Shown piece after piece: positions 7,314 to 14,839 of a stretch of 23,607 nucleotides of DNA; positions within the stretch are counted from its first letter, which is position 1; the number at the start of each line of letters is the position of its first letter. Made by a program: the position numbers and the translations under genes. The DNA comes from JBBDNT01 sp040877445. Lineage in GTDB: Bacteria > Planctomycetota > Planctomycetia > Planctomycetales > Planctomycetaceae. The DNA is taken from assembly GCA_040877445.1 (NCBI GenBank), contig JBBDNT010000153.1, positions 1-23,607 of the forward strand, in the 5' to 3' direction. Under the pieces are notes generated by a model, which made no database searches, had not been told where the DNA came from, and was given only the letters and a program-made list of their open reading frames with translations.

Positions 7314-7853
7314 ATGACCCGACAATCTCCATCCCACCCCGGCCGATCCGAACCTCAGCGCCCGGTGCGCGCGGGCGTCTTCGCCGAAGTGGCGCACGCC
7401 GAGGTCGCCGTGCGGAACCTGCTTCAGGCGGGGTTCACGCGCGACGAGATCACGGTCGTCAGTTCGGATGAAACCAAGGAGCGCCACTTCCGCGAGTTCG
7501 AGCATCAGGAGCCCGCGGGGACGTTCACTCCCGCGACCGCCGCCGTCGGCGGCGGCATCGGCGCTTTGCTGGGCGGAGTGACGGCGGTGATCGGGCTGTC
7601 CACGGGGGTCGGCGCGCCATTGGTGGCGGCGGGCGCGTTCTTCGCCGCCGCGGGAGGAGGCGTGGCCGGCACGCTGATCGGCGCCTTGATGTCGCGCGGG
7701 GTCGAGAAGGAGGTCGCCGACTATTACGACCAAGCCGTCACGCAAGGCAACCTGCTCGTCGCGGTCGAACACCACGACCCGGAAAAGCTGGCGACCGCCG
7801 AACGCATCCTGGCGGAGGCCGGCTCGCATCCCCTTCAACTGATGGAAGGGTAG
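7314..7853 (+). CDS. General-stress-type protein with glycine-zipper segment
   Basis: This is a 179-residue protein. Residues 21-55 (AGVFAEVAHAEVAVRNLLQAGFTRDEITVVS) match the N-terminal pattern of the YflT / general stress 17M-like fold. Residues 77-127 form a hydrophobic Gly/Ala zipper (GGGIGALLGGVTAV, then GGGVAGTLIGALMSRGV). The C-terminal part (VADYYDQAVTQGNLLVAVE...KLATAERILAEAGS) completes the domain. Proteins with this build are usually stress-induced and peripheral to or inserted in membranes; no specific activity is known. There is no signal peptide. The ATG at 7314 has GGAAA upstream; an upstream TTG at 7302 is possible. It closes the three-gene group. Confidence 0.78.
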   Translation: MTRQSPSHPGRSEPQRPVRAGVFAEVAHAEVAVRNLLQAGFTRDEITVVSSDETKERHFREFEHQEPAGTFTPATAAVGGGIGALLGGVTAVIGLSTGVGAPLVAAGAFFAAAGGGVAGTLIGALMSRGVEKEVADYYDQAVTQGNLLVAVEHHDPEKLATAERILAEAGSHPLQLMEG

Positions 7854-7928
7854 GCGGCGTGCCGTCCTCCACTCCCGAATCGCATGCAGGGACACCGAAG
7901 GCCGGGAAGTGCGACCCACGAGGGCGTC

Positions 7929-8056
7929 GTGGGACGGAATTGCATTCCGTCCGCCAGCACGACTTCAAGTCGAATTGCGGACCGTGTCTGGATCGGTGGC
8001 GCTGTCGGCGCGAGTCTTCTCGACGGCGGGCACGACGGATTACAAATCCGTCCTAC
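7929..8056. repeat. Composite element with palindromic ends
   Basis: The left end (7929-7961) contains the near-palindrome GACGGAATTGCATTCCGTC. The right end (8031-8056) contains GACGGATTACAAATCCGTC followed by CTAC. The two ends are approximate inverted copies, the layout also seen at 3964-4060 and 9190-9321. No ORF is credible in 7854-8300, which is filled by this element, the hairpin at 8081 and the element at 8101-8276. Confidence 0.55.
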
Positions 8057-8080
8057 CCGCCCGTCACGCGATGCTCGGCA

Positions 8081-8099
8081 GACGGATTGGCAATCCGTC
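8081..8099. repeat. Perfect 8-bp-stem palindrome GACGGATT-GGC-AATCCGTC
   Basis: This is a simple hairpin of the same GGATTGGCAATCC type that occurs in both halves of the element starting two bases downstream. It may be a solo end or half-element. Confidence 0.6.
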
Positions 8100-8100
8100 C

Positions 8101-8276
8101 TACTATCTCATCCAGATTGAACTTGTGGGTTGCCCGTAGGATGGATTGGCAATCCGGCGGTGAGGTCTCCAGCGCCGCCGAAGGTCGATCGTTCTGCCAG
8201 TTCGCTTGCCGTTGGAAGGATTGCCAATCCGTCTTGCAGGCCGCCAACCACCAAATTCAATCTGAACGACGCACTA
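8101..8276 (+). mobile_element. TA-bounded 176-bp miniature element, copy 1
   Basis: Both ends begin with TA and continue as imperfect inverted repeats of about 55 bp, including AGATTGAA, TTG, GGTTG and the palindrome GGATTGGCAATCC. The internal part (GTGAGGTCTCC, then GTCGATCGTTCTGCC) is closely matched by copy 2 at 13040-13214, and more weakly by the inverted copy 3 at 13391-13563. No transposase is encoded. TA ends suggest, but do not prove, mobilisation by an IS630/Tc1-mariner-type transposase. Confidence 0.65.
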
Positions 8277-8306
8277 CGGTCGCCCTAGCGCCCGGCTGGT
8301 GCGGCA

Positions 8307-8591
8307 CTACCGCCAGTCGTCCGCGAACGGCTCTTCCGGCCGTTCTTCCGAGGCGGCGAGCAGCGCTTCCTGCTTTTTCGACAGCCGCCAGAACGCGAAC
8401 CCGAAACCCGTGACCAGCGTCGCCGGCATCGCGAGCATGAACAGAATGCTTGCCATGTAGGCCCGCGGCAAGCGGTCGTCGGTTTCGTTCGCCGCTTTGC
8501 ACATCGGGCACGCTTCGGCCGATGGCATTGCCGGTCCGGCGATTCCCAGGGCGAACAGACACGCGGCGGCGAACAGAATACGGCGGAACAT
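8307..8591 (-). CDS. Small membrane protein with signal peptide and CPMC motif
   Basis: This is a 94-residue protein. It starts with a signal peptide (MFRRILFAAACLFALGIAGPAMPSA), then CPMCK at about 28-32, one transmembrane segment (ASILFMLAMPATLVTGFGFAFWRL) and a charged cytoplasmic tail. The CxxC pair would face the outside, a layout suited to metal or thiol handling. The ATG has GGGAGAG upstream. It lies 54 bp downstream of the DUF420 gene on the same strand. In planctomycetes such small CPMC proteins accompany cytochrome oxidase assembly genes, so a role in copper or haem-copper oxidase maturation is an inference from context. It is not a family I can name. Confidence 0.72.
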   Translation of the reverse strand: MFRRILFAAACLFALGIAGPAMPSAEACPMCKAANETDDRLPRAYMASILFMLAMPATLVTGFGFAFWRLSKKQEALLAASEERPEEPFADDWR

Positions 8592-8645
8592 GATTCGCTC
8601 TCCCTCGTCCGGGGAGGTCCCTTGAAAGAACCGCCGCGCGGCCGG

Positions 8646-9101
8646 TCAGTTCCAGTGATACAGCATGACGTAGATGATAACGCCCGTGACGGAGACGTAA
8701 AGCCAAATCGGGAACGTGACCTTCGCGATCCGCCGGTGCCGCTCCCAATCCCCCTTCAATCCCCGGTAGATCGTGATCGACGCCAGCACCGGCACGATCG
8801 CCGCGAGGATGACGTGCGTGATCAAAATCGTGAAATACACGGGCCGCACGAAACCTTGCCCGTCGAACCGCCGCGAGCCGCTCCCCGTGTAACTCTGCAA
8901 GGCGAAGTGATAAGTGAGGTAGCACGCCAGGAACAGCACCGACACGCCGAACGCCGAGAGCATGGTCCGCTTGTGCGACGCGATTCGCCCCGTGCGGATG
9001 AAGGCGTAACCGGCGATGAGCATCACCGTCGCGAGTCCGTTGAGGCCCGCGTTCACCGCCGGCAGCGTGCGAACCCACGCCGGCGCGTCCTGAAAATCCA
9101 C
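8646..9101 (-). CDS. DUF420 membrane protein, CtaM-like
   Basis: This is a 151-residue protein with four predicted transmembrane segments, at about 19-36, 47-68, 88-112 and 128-149. Family landmarks are LPAVNAGLNGLATVML at the start, the R-x-A-x-H-K-R-T-M-L segment after helix 1, RPVYFTILITHVILA with H96 in helix 3, and the C-terminal WLYVSVTGVIIYVMLY. Conserved histidines are H43, H65, H96 and H122. DUF420 proteins (CtaM/YozB) are needed for assembly of haem-copper oxidases in Firmicutes. No oxidase subunits lie in this window. The start is a GTG at 9101 preceded by CAGGAG. Probably co-transcribed with the CPMC protein downstream. Confidence 0.88.
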   Translation of the reverse strand: MDFQDAPAWVRTLPAVNAGLNGLATVMLIAGYAFIRTGRIASHKRTMLSAFGVSVLFLACYLTYHFALQSYTGSGSRRFDGQGFVRPVYFTILITHVILAAIVPVLASITIYRGLKGDWERHRRIAKVTFPIWLYVSVTGVIIYVMLYHWN

Positions 9102-9189
9102 GAAAACGCTCCTGATTCGAATCGAAATACAAGCTGCGCAGCGGCCGGCACGAAGATTCCCGGCACTCGCGTTCGTCGCGCGGGCTTCG

Positions 9190-9321
9190 TAGGGCGAACT
9201 TCAGTTCGCCGTGCGAAGCGGACCGGGAGCCTGGCAACCCTCGCTGATCTTCGCGGATGGTGTTTTCGACGTCGCGGCTGTTCCTCTGGCGTGCGGGCAC
9301 GACGAACTGAAGTTCGTCCTA
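9190..9321. repeat. GAACTTCAGTTC composite element, second copy
   Basis: The left end (9190-9214) is identical to 3964-3988, and the right end (9297-9321) is identical to 4036-4060. The two ends are inverted copies differing at two of 25 positions. The middle differs from the first copy in length and sequence. No outer repeats like those at 3916/4105 were seen. It lies between the DUF420 start and the DUF255 stop. Confidence 0.75.
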
Positions 9322-9364
9322 CCCGCCCATCGTCGCTCCACCAAACATGCTCGAACCGTGGCGT

Positions 9365-12208
9365 TCAAAACGGCGCGATCGGTTCGTGCTTCTTCTCCTT
9401 TTCCTTCTCTCCTTTCTCGTCCATCTCGCGGAACAGTTTCTCGTTGATCGCCCGCACCGCTTCGCCGCGATCGGCGATTGGAACCTTGCCGGTCAGCTTC
9501 ACCGTGGCGGGAGGTCGGCAGATGCCTTCGTTGCACGCCTGATAGCGGATCGTGAGCTCGAACTCCTCGGTCTTTCCCGCCGCCTCCGCCGGGGCGGTGA
9601 GCACGCCGTATACCGCGACCCGGCCTTCGTACACGAAAACCGGATCGTCGAACCCGGCGATTCGCAACTCGTCCCCCTTGGGATAGCGCACGGCCGACAG
9701 CTTCGTCCCTTCCGCTGCCTTGATCGTGAACTGCGTGGGGATGAAGTTCGCCGGCTTGGCCGGGTTCTGGTTGATGTGCCAGCCCTCGGCGACGTCGAGC
9801 AGCACGACGATCCGGCACTCCTCCCCCGCGGGCAGCCGATCGACCGCGAGATAGGCCCGCGCCTTCACCAACGGATCTTCGTCGTCCTCGTTCGAGGCCC
9901 GTCGCTCTTCGCCAGCGATCGGGACGATCGGCGTTTCCGCCGGTGCGTTCGGATCGTCCGCTCCCGTTTCCGCGACCAGTCGCGCCGGCCGCGCGACGCC
10001 GTTCGCGGGGACGCGGCGGGGCGCCTCGCGCGCGGCTCGAAAGTCCGGCTCGTCCAGAAACTCGCCCCCCGCGAGCGCCAGCGTGGACATCCCGCCGGGG
10101 TGCTTCCGCGCGAGCGGCACGAATGCCGCGAGCGTCCGCTCCGCCAACTCGCGATACTGCGGTGCGTCGAAGTGCGACGCGATGCGAAGCAGGTTCCGCA
10201 CCGTGACCGAGTTCGCGGCGGGCAAGGCGTCGTCATAGGCGTTTTTCGTGCGGGCGATCAACTCCTCGTGATCGTTCGCGGTGAAGTAGAAGCCTCCATC
10301 CTGTTCGTCGAGGAACAGGCGGATCTGATCGTCGGTCAAGCGGCGAGCCGCGTTCAGCCACTTCGCTTCGTCCGTGGCGCGATGCACCGCCAGCAGACCC
10401 TGCACGACGTAGGCGTAATCGTCGAGATAGCCTTCCACCTCGCCCCGCTCGTTCCGCCAGCTGCGCATCAGCCGGCCATCGTCGTCGCGCAATTCGGCGA
10501 GCAGGAACAGCGCGGCGCGTTCGGCCGCGGCGACGTACTCGGGCCGGTCCAGTTCGTGCCCCGCTTCGGCGAGCGCCCGAATCATCAGCCCGTTCCAGCC
10601 GGCGAGCACCTTGTCGTCCTGAAGAGGAGGCTGCCGTTCCTGCCGCGCCGCGAGCAACTTGCGGCGCATCTCCGCCAGTTTCCGCTCGAGCGCCGAGGGG
10701 GCGGTCGACAAGTCGCGCGCGACCAGTTCGAGCGGACGCGGCAGGTGCAGCACGTGCCCGTGCTCGAGTCCCTTCGGTTCGTCCAGGCCGTACACGCGGC
10801 CGAATAGTTCGGCGTCGCGGGGACCGAGCGCGTCTTCGACTTGCCGGGGCGTCCACGTGTAATACGCCCCTTCGACGGCGTCGGTCTCGGCGTCGATGGC
10901 GGAATGGAAGCCCCCCCGCGGGCCGGTCATTTCGCGCAGGACGAAGTCGAGCGTTTGCTCGGCGACGGCGCGGTAGGCGCGGTTCCCAGTGGCGCGGAAG
11001 GCGGCCGTGTAGACCGTCGCGAGTTGCGCCTGGTCGTACAGCATCTTCTCGAAGTGCGGCACGTGCCAGCGGCGATCGACGCTGTAGCGATGGAAGCCGC
11101 CCCCCAGGTGATCGCGAATGCCTCCCGCCGCCATCGCGTCGAGCGTGCGGGCGACGGCCTCGGCCGCCTCCTTGTCTCCCTGCCGATCGGCTTGATATTG
11201 CAACAGCGCCAGTCGCGGGGCGACGGGAAACTTCGGCGCGTCGGGCGCGTCGGCGTTGAAGTCGACGCCGCCGTGCACTGGATCGATCGCTTCCTTGATG
11301 GTCGCCGCCGTCGTCGCGAGCAGTTCGCGATCGATCTTCGCCGGTTCGAGCGCGAATTGCGGCTGCATCACGCGGCGGACCTGCTCGGTGATCGTGTCGG
11401 CGTGCTGCTCGACCGTGTCGCGGTCGTTCTTCCAGGCGTCGGCGACTTCGTCGAGAATGCGGGTGAACGCGGGCCGCACGACCTGGCCGGCCTCGTCGCG
11501 CATGTCTTCCGGAGGGAAGTACGTGCCGCCGCGGAACGGTTTGCCGTCGGGGGTGAGGAACATCGACAGCGGCCACCCGCCCGGTTGCGGCGTGCGGGTG
11601 AGCGCGAAGTAAATTTGCAGTGAGGTCATGTAGACCTCGTCGACGTCGGGCCGCTCTTCGCGATCGACTTTCACGTTGATGAATCGATCGTTCATCTTGC
11701 GGGCGATCGCCTCGTTGGAGAACACGAGCCGCTCCATCACGTGGCACCAGTAGCAACTGCTGTAGCCCACGGAGAGGAAGATCGGCTTGTTCTCGCGGCG
11801 GGCGAGTTCGAGCGCCTCCGGTCCCCAGGGATGCCAATCGACCGGGTTGTGCGCGTGCGCGAGCAGGTAGGGACTGTTCGAGCGGCCGAGCCGATTGGGT
11901 TTCTCCCGGCGCGGCGCATCGCCCCGCGGCGCGTCGGCTCGACGGTCGTCGGCGGGAACGTCGGCGTCGGCCGTGAACGCGGCGAAGACGTGCGTGTCGT
12001 CCCGGTCGTCCGCGGGAAACAGGCTTTCCGCCGGACCGCCGGTGGAGACCGGATCGTCCAGTCGCGCGGGCGCCGCGAACGAGCGACTCCCTACATCGTC
12101 GACGAGCGACGGCGGGTCGTCCGCGCGTCCCGCTTCGCTCCGGATGTGGTCGCAAGCCGCGAGCAAGAGAATCGCCGCCGCGGGCAGCGCCAATCGTTGG
12201 GTCCGCAT
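9365..12208 (-). CDS. DUF255 thioredoxin-domain lipoprotein fused to a DsbD-N-like domain
   Basis: This is a 947-residue protein. The N-terminus MRTQRLALPAAAILLLAAC is a lipoprotein signal, with lipobox cysteine C19. A disordered acidic linker follows to about residue 105. The DUF255 (YyaL / SPATA20) part begins at NRLGRSNSPYLLAHAHNPVDW and carries the thioredoxin-like C152-YW-C155 (GYSSCYWCHVME). It continues as the helical barrel with HFEKMLYDQAQL, GGFHSAIDAETD and LAGWNGLMIRALAEAG. The last 150 residues resemble the periplasmic N-terminal domain of DsbD (PF11412-like), with IRYQACNEGICRPP; its cysteine pair is C892 and C897. The start is firm: AGGAGG lies 8 bases before the ATG. It probably acts outside the cytoplasmic membrane in thiol-disulfide chemistry. 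YyaL-family proteins have no agreed reaction, so this is inference. The DUF374 gene lies 80 bp upstream. Confidence 0.9.
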   Translation of the reverse strand: MRTQRLALPAAAILLLAACDHIRSEAGRADDPPSLVDDVGSRSFAAPARLDDPVSTGGPAESLFPADDRDDTHVFAAFTADADVPADDRRADAPRGDAPRREKPNRLGRSNSPYLLAHAHNPVDWHPWGPEALELARRENKPIFLSVGYSSCYWCHVMERLVFSNEAIARKMNDRFINVKVDREERPDVDEVYMTSLQIYFALTRTPQPGGWPLSMFLTPDGKPFRGGTYFPPEDMRDEAGQVVRPAFTRILDEVADAWKNDRDTVEQHADTITEQVRRVMQPQFALEPAKIDRELLATTAATIKEAIDPVHGGVDFNADAPDAPKFPVAPRLALLQYQADRQGDKEAAEAVARTLDAMAAGGIRDHLGGGFHRYSVDRRWHVPHFEKMLYDQAQLATVYTAAFRATGNRAYRAVAEQTLDFVLREMTGPRGGFHSAIDAETDAVEGAYYTWTPRQVEDALGPRDAELFGRVYGLDEPKGLEHGHVLHLPRPLELVARDLSTAPSALERKLAEMRRKLLAARQERQPPLQDDKVLAGWNGLMIRALAEAGHELDRPEYVAAAERAALFLLAELRDDDGRLMRSWRNERGEVEGYLDDYAYVVQGLLAVHRATDEAKWLNAARRLTDDQIRLFLDEQDGGFYFTANDHEELIARTKNAYDDALPAANSVTVRNLLRIASHFDAPQYRELAERTLAAFVPLARKHPGGMSTLALAGGEFLDEPDFRAAREAPRRVPANGVARPARLVAETGADDPNAPAETPIVPIAGEERRASNEDDEDPLVKARAYLAVDRLPAGEECRIVVLLDVAEGWHINQNPAKPANFIPTQFTIKAAEGTKLSAVRYPKGDELRIAGFDDPVFVYEGRVAVYGVLTAPAEAAGKTEEFELTIRYQACNEGICRPPATVKLTGKVPIADRGEAVRAINEKLFREMDEKGEKEKEKKHEPIAPF

Positions 12209-12263
12209 CGAAATTGCCTCCTGCGAGCTTGTCCCGTGTCGCGGCCAGAACTCCACGCGGTGC

Positions 12264-12292
12264 ATTCTACATGGGAAGATCGCAGGCGTCAC
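12264..12292 (-). promoter_or_regulatory. Putative promoter for the DUF255 lipoprotein gene
   Basis: On the minus strand GTGACG (12287-12292) and TAGAAT (12264-12269) are separated by exactly 17 bp. The box overlaps the end of the acyltransferase gene, so the lipoprotein gene could be expressed separately with a leader of about 50 nt. Confidence 0.42.
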
Positions 12293-13002
12293 GCCGCGCG
12301 CTTCATCGGCACGTGCCGCGGCGGCGCCTCGGGGACTTCTTCGCCGCGGGCCAGCCGGTCGGCGATCGCTTCCAGCCGTTCCATTTCCGCCTGCAATCGC
12401 GCGCGATGTTCCTCGAGCTCGTCGCGTTCGGCGTCGGCGGGAATCGCCAGCGGTTCGCCCATCACCAGGTGAATTCGCGTGAACGGTTTCGGGACGAGCA
12501 TGTCGGTCCACTTGGCGCGCAACCGCCAGCCGCGCGCGCACGAGTAGACCGCGGGCACCACCTTCCGTCCCGAGCGCGAGGCGAGGTACACGATGCCGCC
12601 CTTCAATCGCCGCCGCGGGCCGAGCGGGCCGTCCGGCGTGATCGCGATGTGATGCTCGCGGGCCGTCTCCAGAAGCTGCCGCACCGCTTGCGCGCCGCCG
12701 CGGTTCGTCGACCCGCGGACCGGCAGGATGCCGAGCACTTCCATCGTGTCGGCGACGAAGGACCCGTCCTGATGCCGGCTCACGAGGCCCGCCATTTTCC
12801 GCGGCCGCGCCGAAAACAGCGTCATCACGATGTGATCGTGCCAGATGCAGAACAAGAACCGCGGCCCGACCGGAGGCAGGTACGCGTTCGTCGCCGGATC
12901 GACCGCATGCACCCGCAACCGGCAGGTGGCGAACAACAATCGGAAACCGCTCGCCAATACCCACGCGAGCAGGCGGATCAAGCGACGGTTGCGGATCTTC
13001 AC
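12289..13002 (-). CDS. DUF374 lysophospholipid-acyltransferase-like protein
   Basis: This is a 237-residue protein with a hydrophobic N-terminal segment (LIRLLAWVLASGFRLLFATC), probably membrane-anchored. Family landmarks in order are FLFCIWHDHIVM, LVSRHQDG (H77, D79), LGILPVRGSTNRGG and IAITPDGPLGPRRRLKGGIV (PDGPLGP at 123-129). The HQDG box stands where related acyltransferases have H-x4-D chemistry. The usual role is lipid or lipid-A-type acylation, but the substrate is unknown. The GTG at 13002 is chosen because family proteins begin with a KIRNRRLIRLL-like segment and CGGGAAG lies upstream. A longer open frame to 13188 is an artefact of reading through the mobile element at 13040-13214. 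No obvious promoter is seen in the 37 bp between element and start, so the element may matter for expression. Confidence 0.85.
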   Translation of the reverse strand: MKIRNRRLIRLLAWVLASGFRLLFATCRLRVHAVDPATNAYLPPVGPRFLFCIWHDHIVMTLFSARPRKMAGLVSRHQDGSFVADTMEVLGILPVRGSTNRGGAQAVRQLLETAREHHIAITPDGPLGPRRRLKGGIVYLASRSGRKVVPAVYSCARGWRLRAKWTDMLVPKPFTRIHLVMGEPLAIPADAERDELEEHRARLQAEMERLEAIADRLARGEEVPEAPPRHVPMKRAA

Positions 13003-13039
13003 GACGACTTCCCGAATCAGTCCGTTGATGATGTCCCAG

Positions 13040-13214
13040 TAGCACACCTTCAAGCTTGATCTTGTGGGTTTCCCGTAGGATGGATTGGCAATCCGGCGGT
13101 GAGGCCTCAACGTCGCCGGCAGTCGATCGTTCTGCCGGTTCGCTTGCCGTTGGAAGGATTGCCAATCCGTCTTACATGCCGCCAACATCCAAATTCAATC
13201 TGGAAGAAGTAGTA
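13040..13214 (+). mobile_element. TA-bounded 175-bp miniature element, copy 2
   Basis: Same orientation and nearly the same length as copy 1 (8101-8276), with long stretches of identity around GGATTGGCAATCCGGCGGTGA and TTCGCTTGCCGTTGGAAGGA. The ends are TAGCAC... and, on the other strand, TACTAC..., continuing as imperfect inverted repeats. It lies 38 bp upstream of the DUF374 start codon. Confidence 0.66.
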
Positions 13215-13246
13215 GTGCCGACTTCCAGGATTTCGTTCGGAAGGAT

Positions 13247-13348
13247 CGTCATTCCCGCGGAGGCGGGAATTCAGTCCCACGCCGCGGCGGCAACGCTGCA
13301 TGGTGCGACTCCCGCATCCGCTGGATGCCCGCCTTCGCGGGCATGACG
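13247..13348. repeat. CGTCATTCCCGC...GCGGGAAT hairpin-ended element
   Basis: The left end (13247-13274) and right end (13321-13348) are inverted copies with about four mismatches in 28 bp. Each is itself a hairpin (ATTCCCGC with GCGGGAAT; TGCCCGC with GCGGGCA). This element type is widespread in bacterial genomes. It starts 33 bp after the TA element and shows no coding content. Confidence 0.62.
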
Positions 13349-13390
13349 CGCGGTGCGGCCTCGCCGAACTGCCAACATGGAACTTGGAAC

Positions 13391-13563
13391 TACTACCGCT
13401 TCAGGCTTGAACTTGGCGGTTGAAGCCGTGGTAAGACGGATTGGCGGCACCCATGCGATCAAGCCTCACTGGCGTGTCGGCCTCCGCGAACCTGGCGACC
13501 TCACCGTGTCATGGCCAATCCATCCTACGGTCGGCCCACAAGATCAAGGTTGAAGCCGTACTA
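13391..13563 (-). mobile_element. TA-bounded miniature element, copy 3, inverted and decayed
   Basis: Read on the minus strand from TAGTAC at the right end, this 173-bp stretch follows copy 2. The right third matches best: TTGATCTTGTGGG and CGTAGGATGGATTGGC are both present. The GCCAATCCGTCTTAC block lies near the other end, which finishes at TACTAC (13391). The palindromes and middle have diverged. The same length and the same TA ends make a chance match unlikely. Confidence 0.55.
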
Positions 13564-13580
13564 CTGTGTCCCGATCATTT

Positions 13581-13656
13581 CGAGCCGCGACCGTGAGGGA
13601 GCGGAGTTTCCCAAGACCTTGAAATCAACCGAACGCTCCCAGACGGTCGCGGCTCG
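13581..13656. repeat. Long hairpin with 23-bp arms
   Basis: The arms 13581-13603 and 13634-13656 (CGAGCCGCGACCGT...GGGAGCG) pair at 21 of 23 positions across a 30-nt loop. The hairpin lies downstream of the epimerase gene on its strand and could slow or end transcription, but no T-tract follows. It is also a recognisable interspersed repeat type. Confidence 0.62.
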
Positions 13657-13680
13657 ATCCCGAGACCGAGGCTCCGCGGC

Positions 13681-13717
13681 CGAACCGGGCGGCATTATAA
13701 TGATGTCGCCCGGTTCG
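13681..13717. repeat. 11-bp-stem palindrome containing the epimerase stop codon
   Basis: CGAACCGGGCG (13681-13691) pairs perfectly with CGCCCGGTTCG (13707-13717). The loop contains ATTATAAT, and the TAA stop of the minus-strand epimerase (13695-13697) lies within it. Confidence 0.65.
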
Positions 13718-14738
13718 CCAATCCCGATTCGCCCCCATGATAGGCGCGGTACCACTCCACGAACCGCGCGATCCCCTCTTCGATCGTCGTCCGCGGCGCG
13801 AAGCCCACGTCGAGGACAAGATCGTCCACGTCGGCGTAGGTTTCGGGAACATCTCCCGGTTGGATCGGCAGCAGGTTTCGCCTGGCCTTCTTCCCCAGGC
13901 ACTCTTCGAGCACCTCGATCATCCGCAACAGTTCGACCGGCTGATTGTTTCCGATGTTGTATAAGCGATACGGCGCGTTGCTCGTGCCGGGGTCGGGATC
14001 GGCCCCCGTCCACGCGGCGTCGGGCGCGGCGATGCGGTCCGTCACCCGCACGATTCCCTCGACGATGTCGTCGATATAGGTGAAATCCCGCCGCATGTTC
14101 CCGTGGTTGTAAACGTCGATCGGCTCGTCTTCGAGGATCGCCCGCGCGAACTTGAACAACGCCATGTCCGGCCGGCCCCACGGACCGTACACCGTGAAGA
14201 ACCGCAGCCCCGTCGTCGGCAGACGATAGAGATGGCTGTAGGTGTGGGCCATCAGTTCATTCGCCTTCTTCGTCGCCGCGTACAAGCTCACGGGATGATC
14301 GACCGTCTGATGGATCGAGGACGGCATCGCCGTGTTCGCCCCGTAGACGGAACTCGACGACGCATACACGAGGTGCCGGACGTCATTGTGCCGGCAGCCC
14401 TCGAGCACGTTCAGGAACGCGACGAGATTGCTGTCGATGTAGGCGTGCGGGTTCTCGATCGAATACCGCACGCCCGCCTGAGCGGCGAGGTGGACCACCT
14501 TCTCGAACCGGCCCCTCTCGAACAGTTCCGCCGTTTCGTGGCGATCGGCGAGGTCGAGACGGCGGAAGTCGAAGCCGGCTTCCGACTCGAGCAGCGCGAG
14601 GCGGGCCTGTTTCAGCCGCACGTCGTAGTAGTCGTTGAGGTCGTCGACGCCGACCACGGTCTCGCCCCGCGCGAGCAGCCGCCGCGCGAGGTGAAAGCCG
14701 ATGAACCCGGCGGCGCCGGTGACGAGGATCCCGCTCAT
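13695..14738 (-). CDS. NAD-dependent epimerase, UDP-glucuronate 4-epimerase type
   Basis: This is a 347-residue extended short-chain dehydrogenase. It has the NAD-binding GAAGFIG (8-14), GVDDLNDYYDVRLKQARL (30-47), the catalytic SSSVYG serine region (128-133) and Y153-x3-K157. The DDLNDYYD and SSIHQTVDHPVSLYAATKKANE segments are characteristic of UDP-glucuronate 4-epimerases, which make UDP-galacturonate for surface polysaccharide. The start at 14738 has GGAG 8 bases upstream; an earlier start at 14762 lacks family support. The last residues (NRATSL) are encoded by one arm of a palindromic repeat, so the C-terminus appears altered by the repeat. No glycosyltransferases are adjacent. Confidence 0.9.
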   Translation of the reverse strand: MSGILVTGAAGFIGFHLARRLLARGETVVGVDDLNDYYDVRLKQARLALLESEAGFDFRRLDLADRHETAELFERGRFEKVVHLAAQAGVRYSIENPHAYIDSNLVAFLNVLEGCRHNDVRHLVYASSSSVYGANTAMPSSIHQTVDHPVSLYAATKKANELMAHTYSHLYRLPTTGLRFFTVYGPWGRPDMALFKFARAILEDEPIDVYNHGNMRRDFTYIDDIVEGIVRVTDRIAAPDAAWTGADPDPGTSNAPYRLYNIGNNQPVELLRMIEVLEECLGKKARRNLLPIQPGDVPETYADVDDLVLDVGFAPRTTIEEGIARFVEWYRAYHGGESGLANRATSL

Positions 14739-14839
14739 GTCGCTCTCCGATAGGCCGACCACGAGCCATCATGCGGATCGCGAGCGGATTGTCCACCGCG
14801 AGGCGCCATGAAACGAACGACGGCGACGTGCGGGGCGGC

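Noticed and set aside
10233..12155. Long minus-strand frame of about 640 residues over the DUF255 gene
   Set aside because: Arginine-rich shadow of the real gene in a high-GC sequence; no recognisable motif.
12209..13165. Extension of the DUF255 protein to about 1266 residues
   Set aside because: The frame merely stays open antisense to or over the acyltransferase; the lipoprotein signal with AGGAGG at 12208 marks the real start.
13003..13188. N-terminal extension of the DUF374 protein
   Set aside because: The extra residues are a translation of the 13040-13214 mobile element and have no family similarity.
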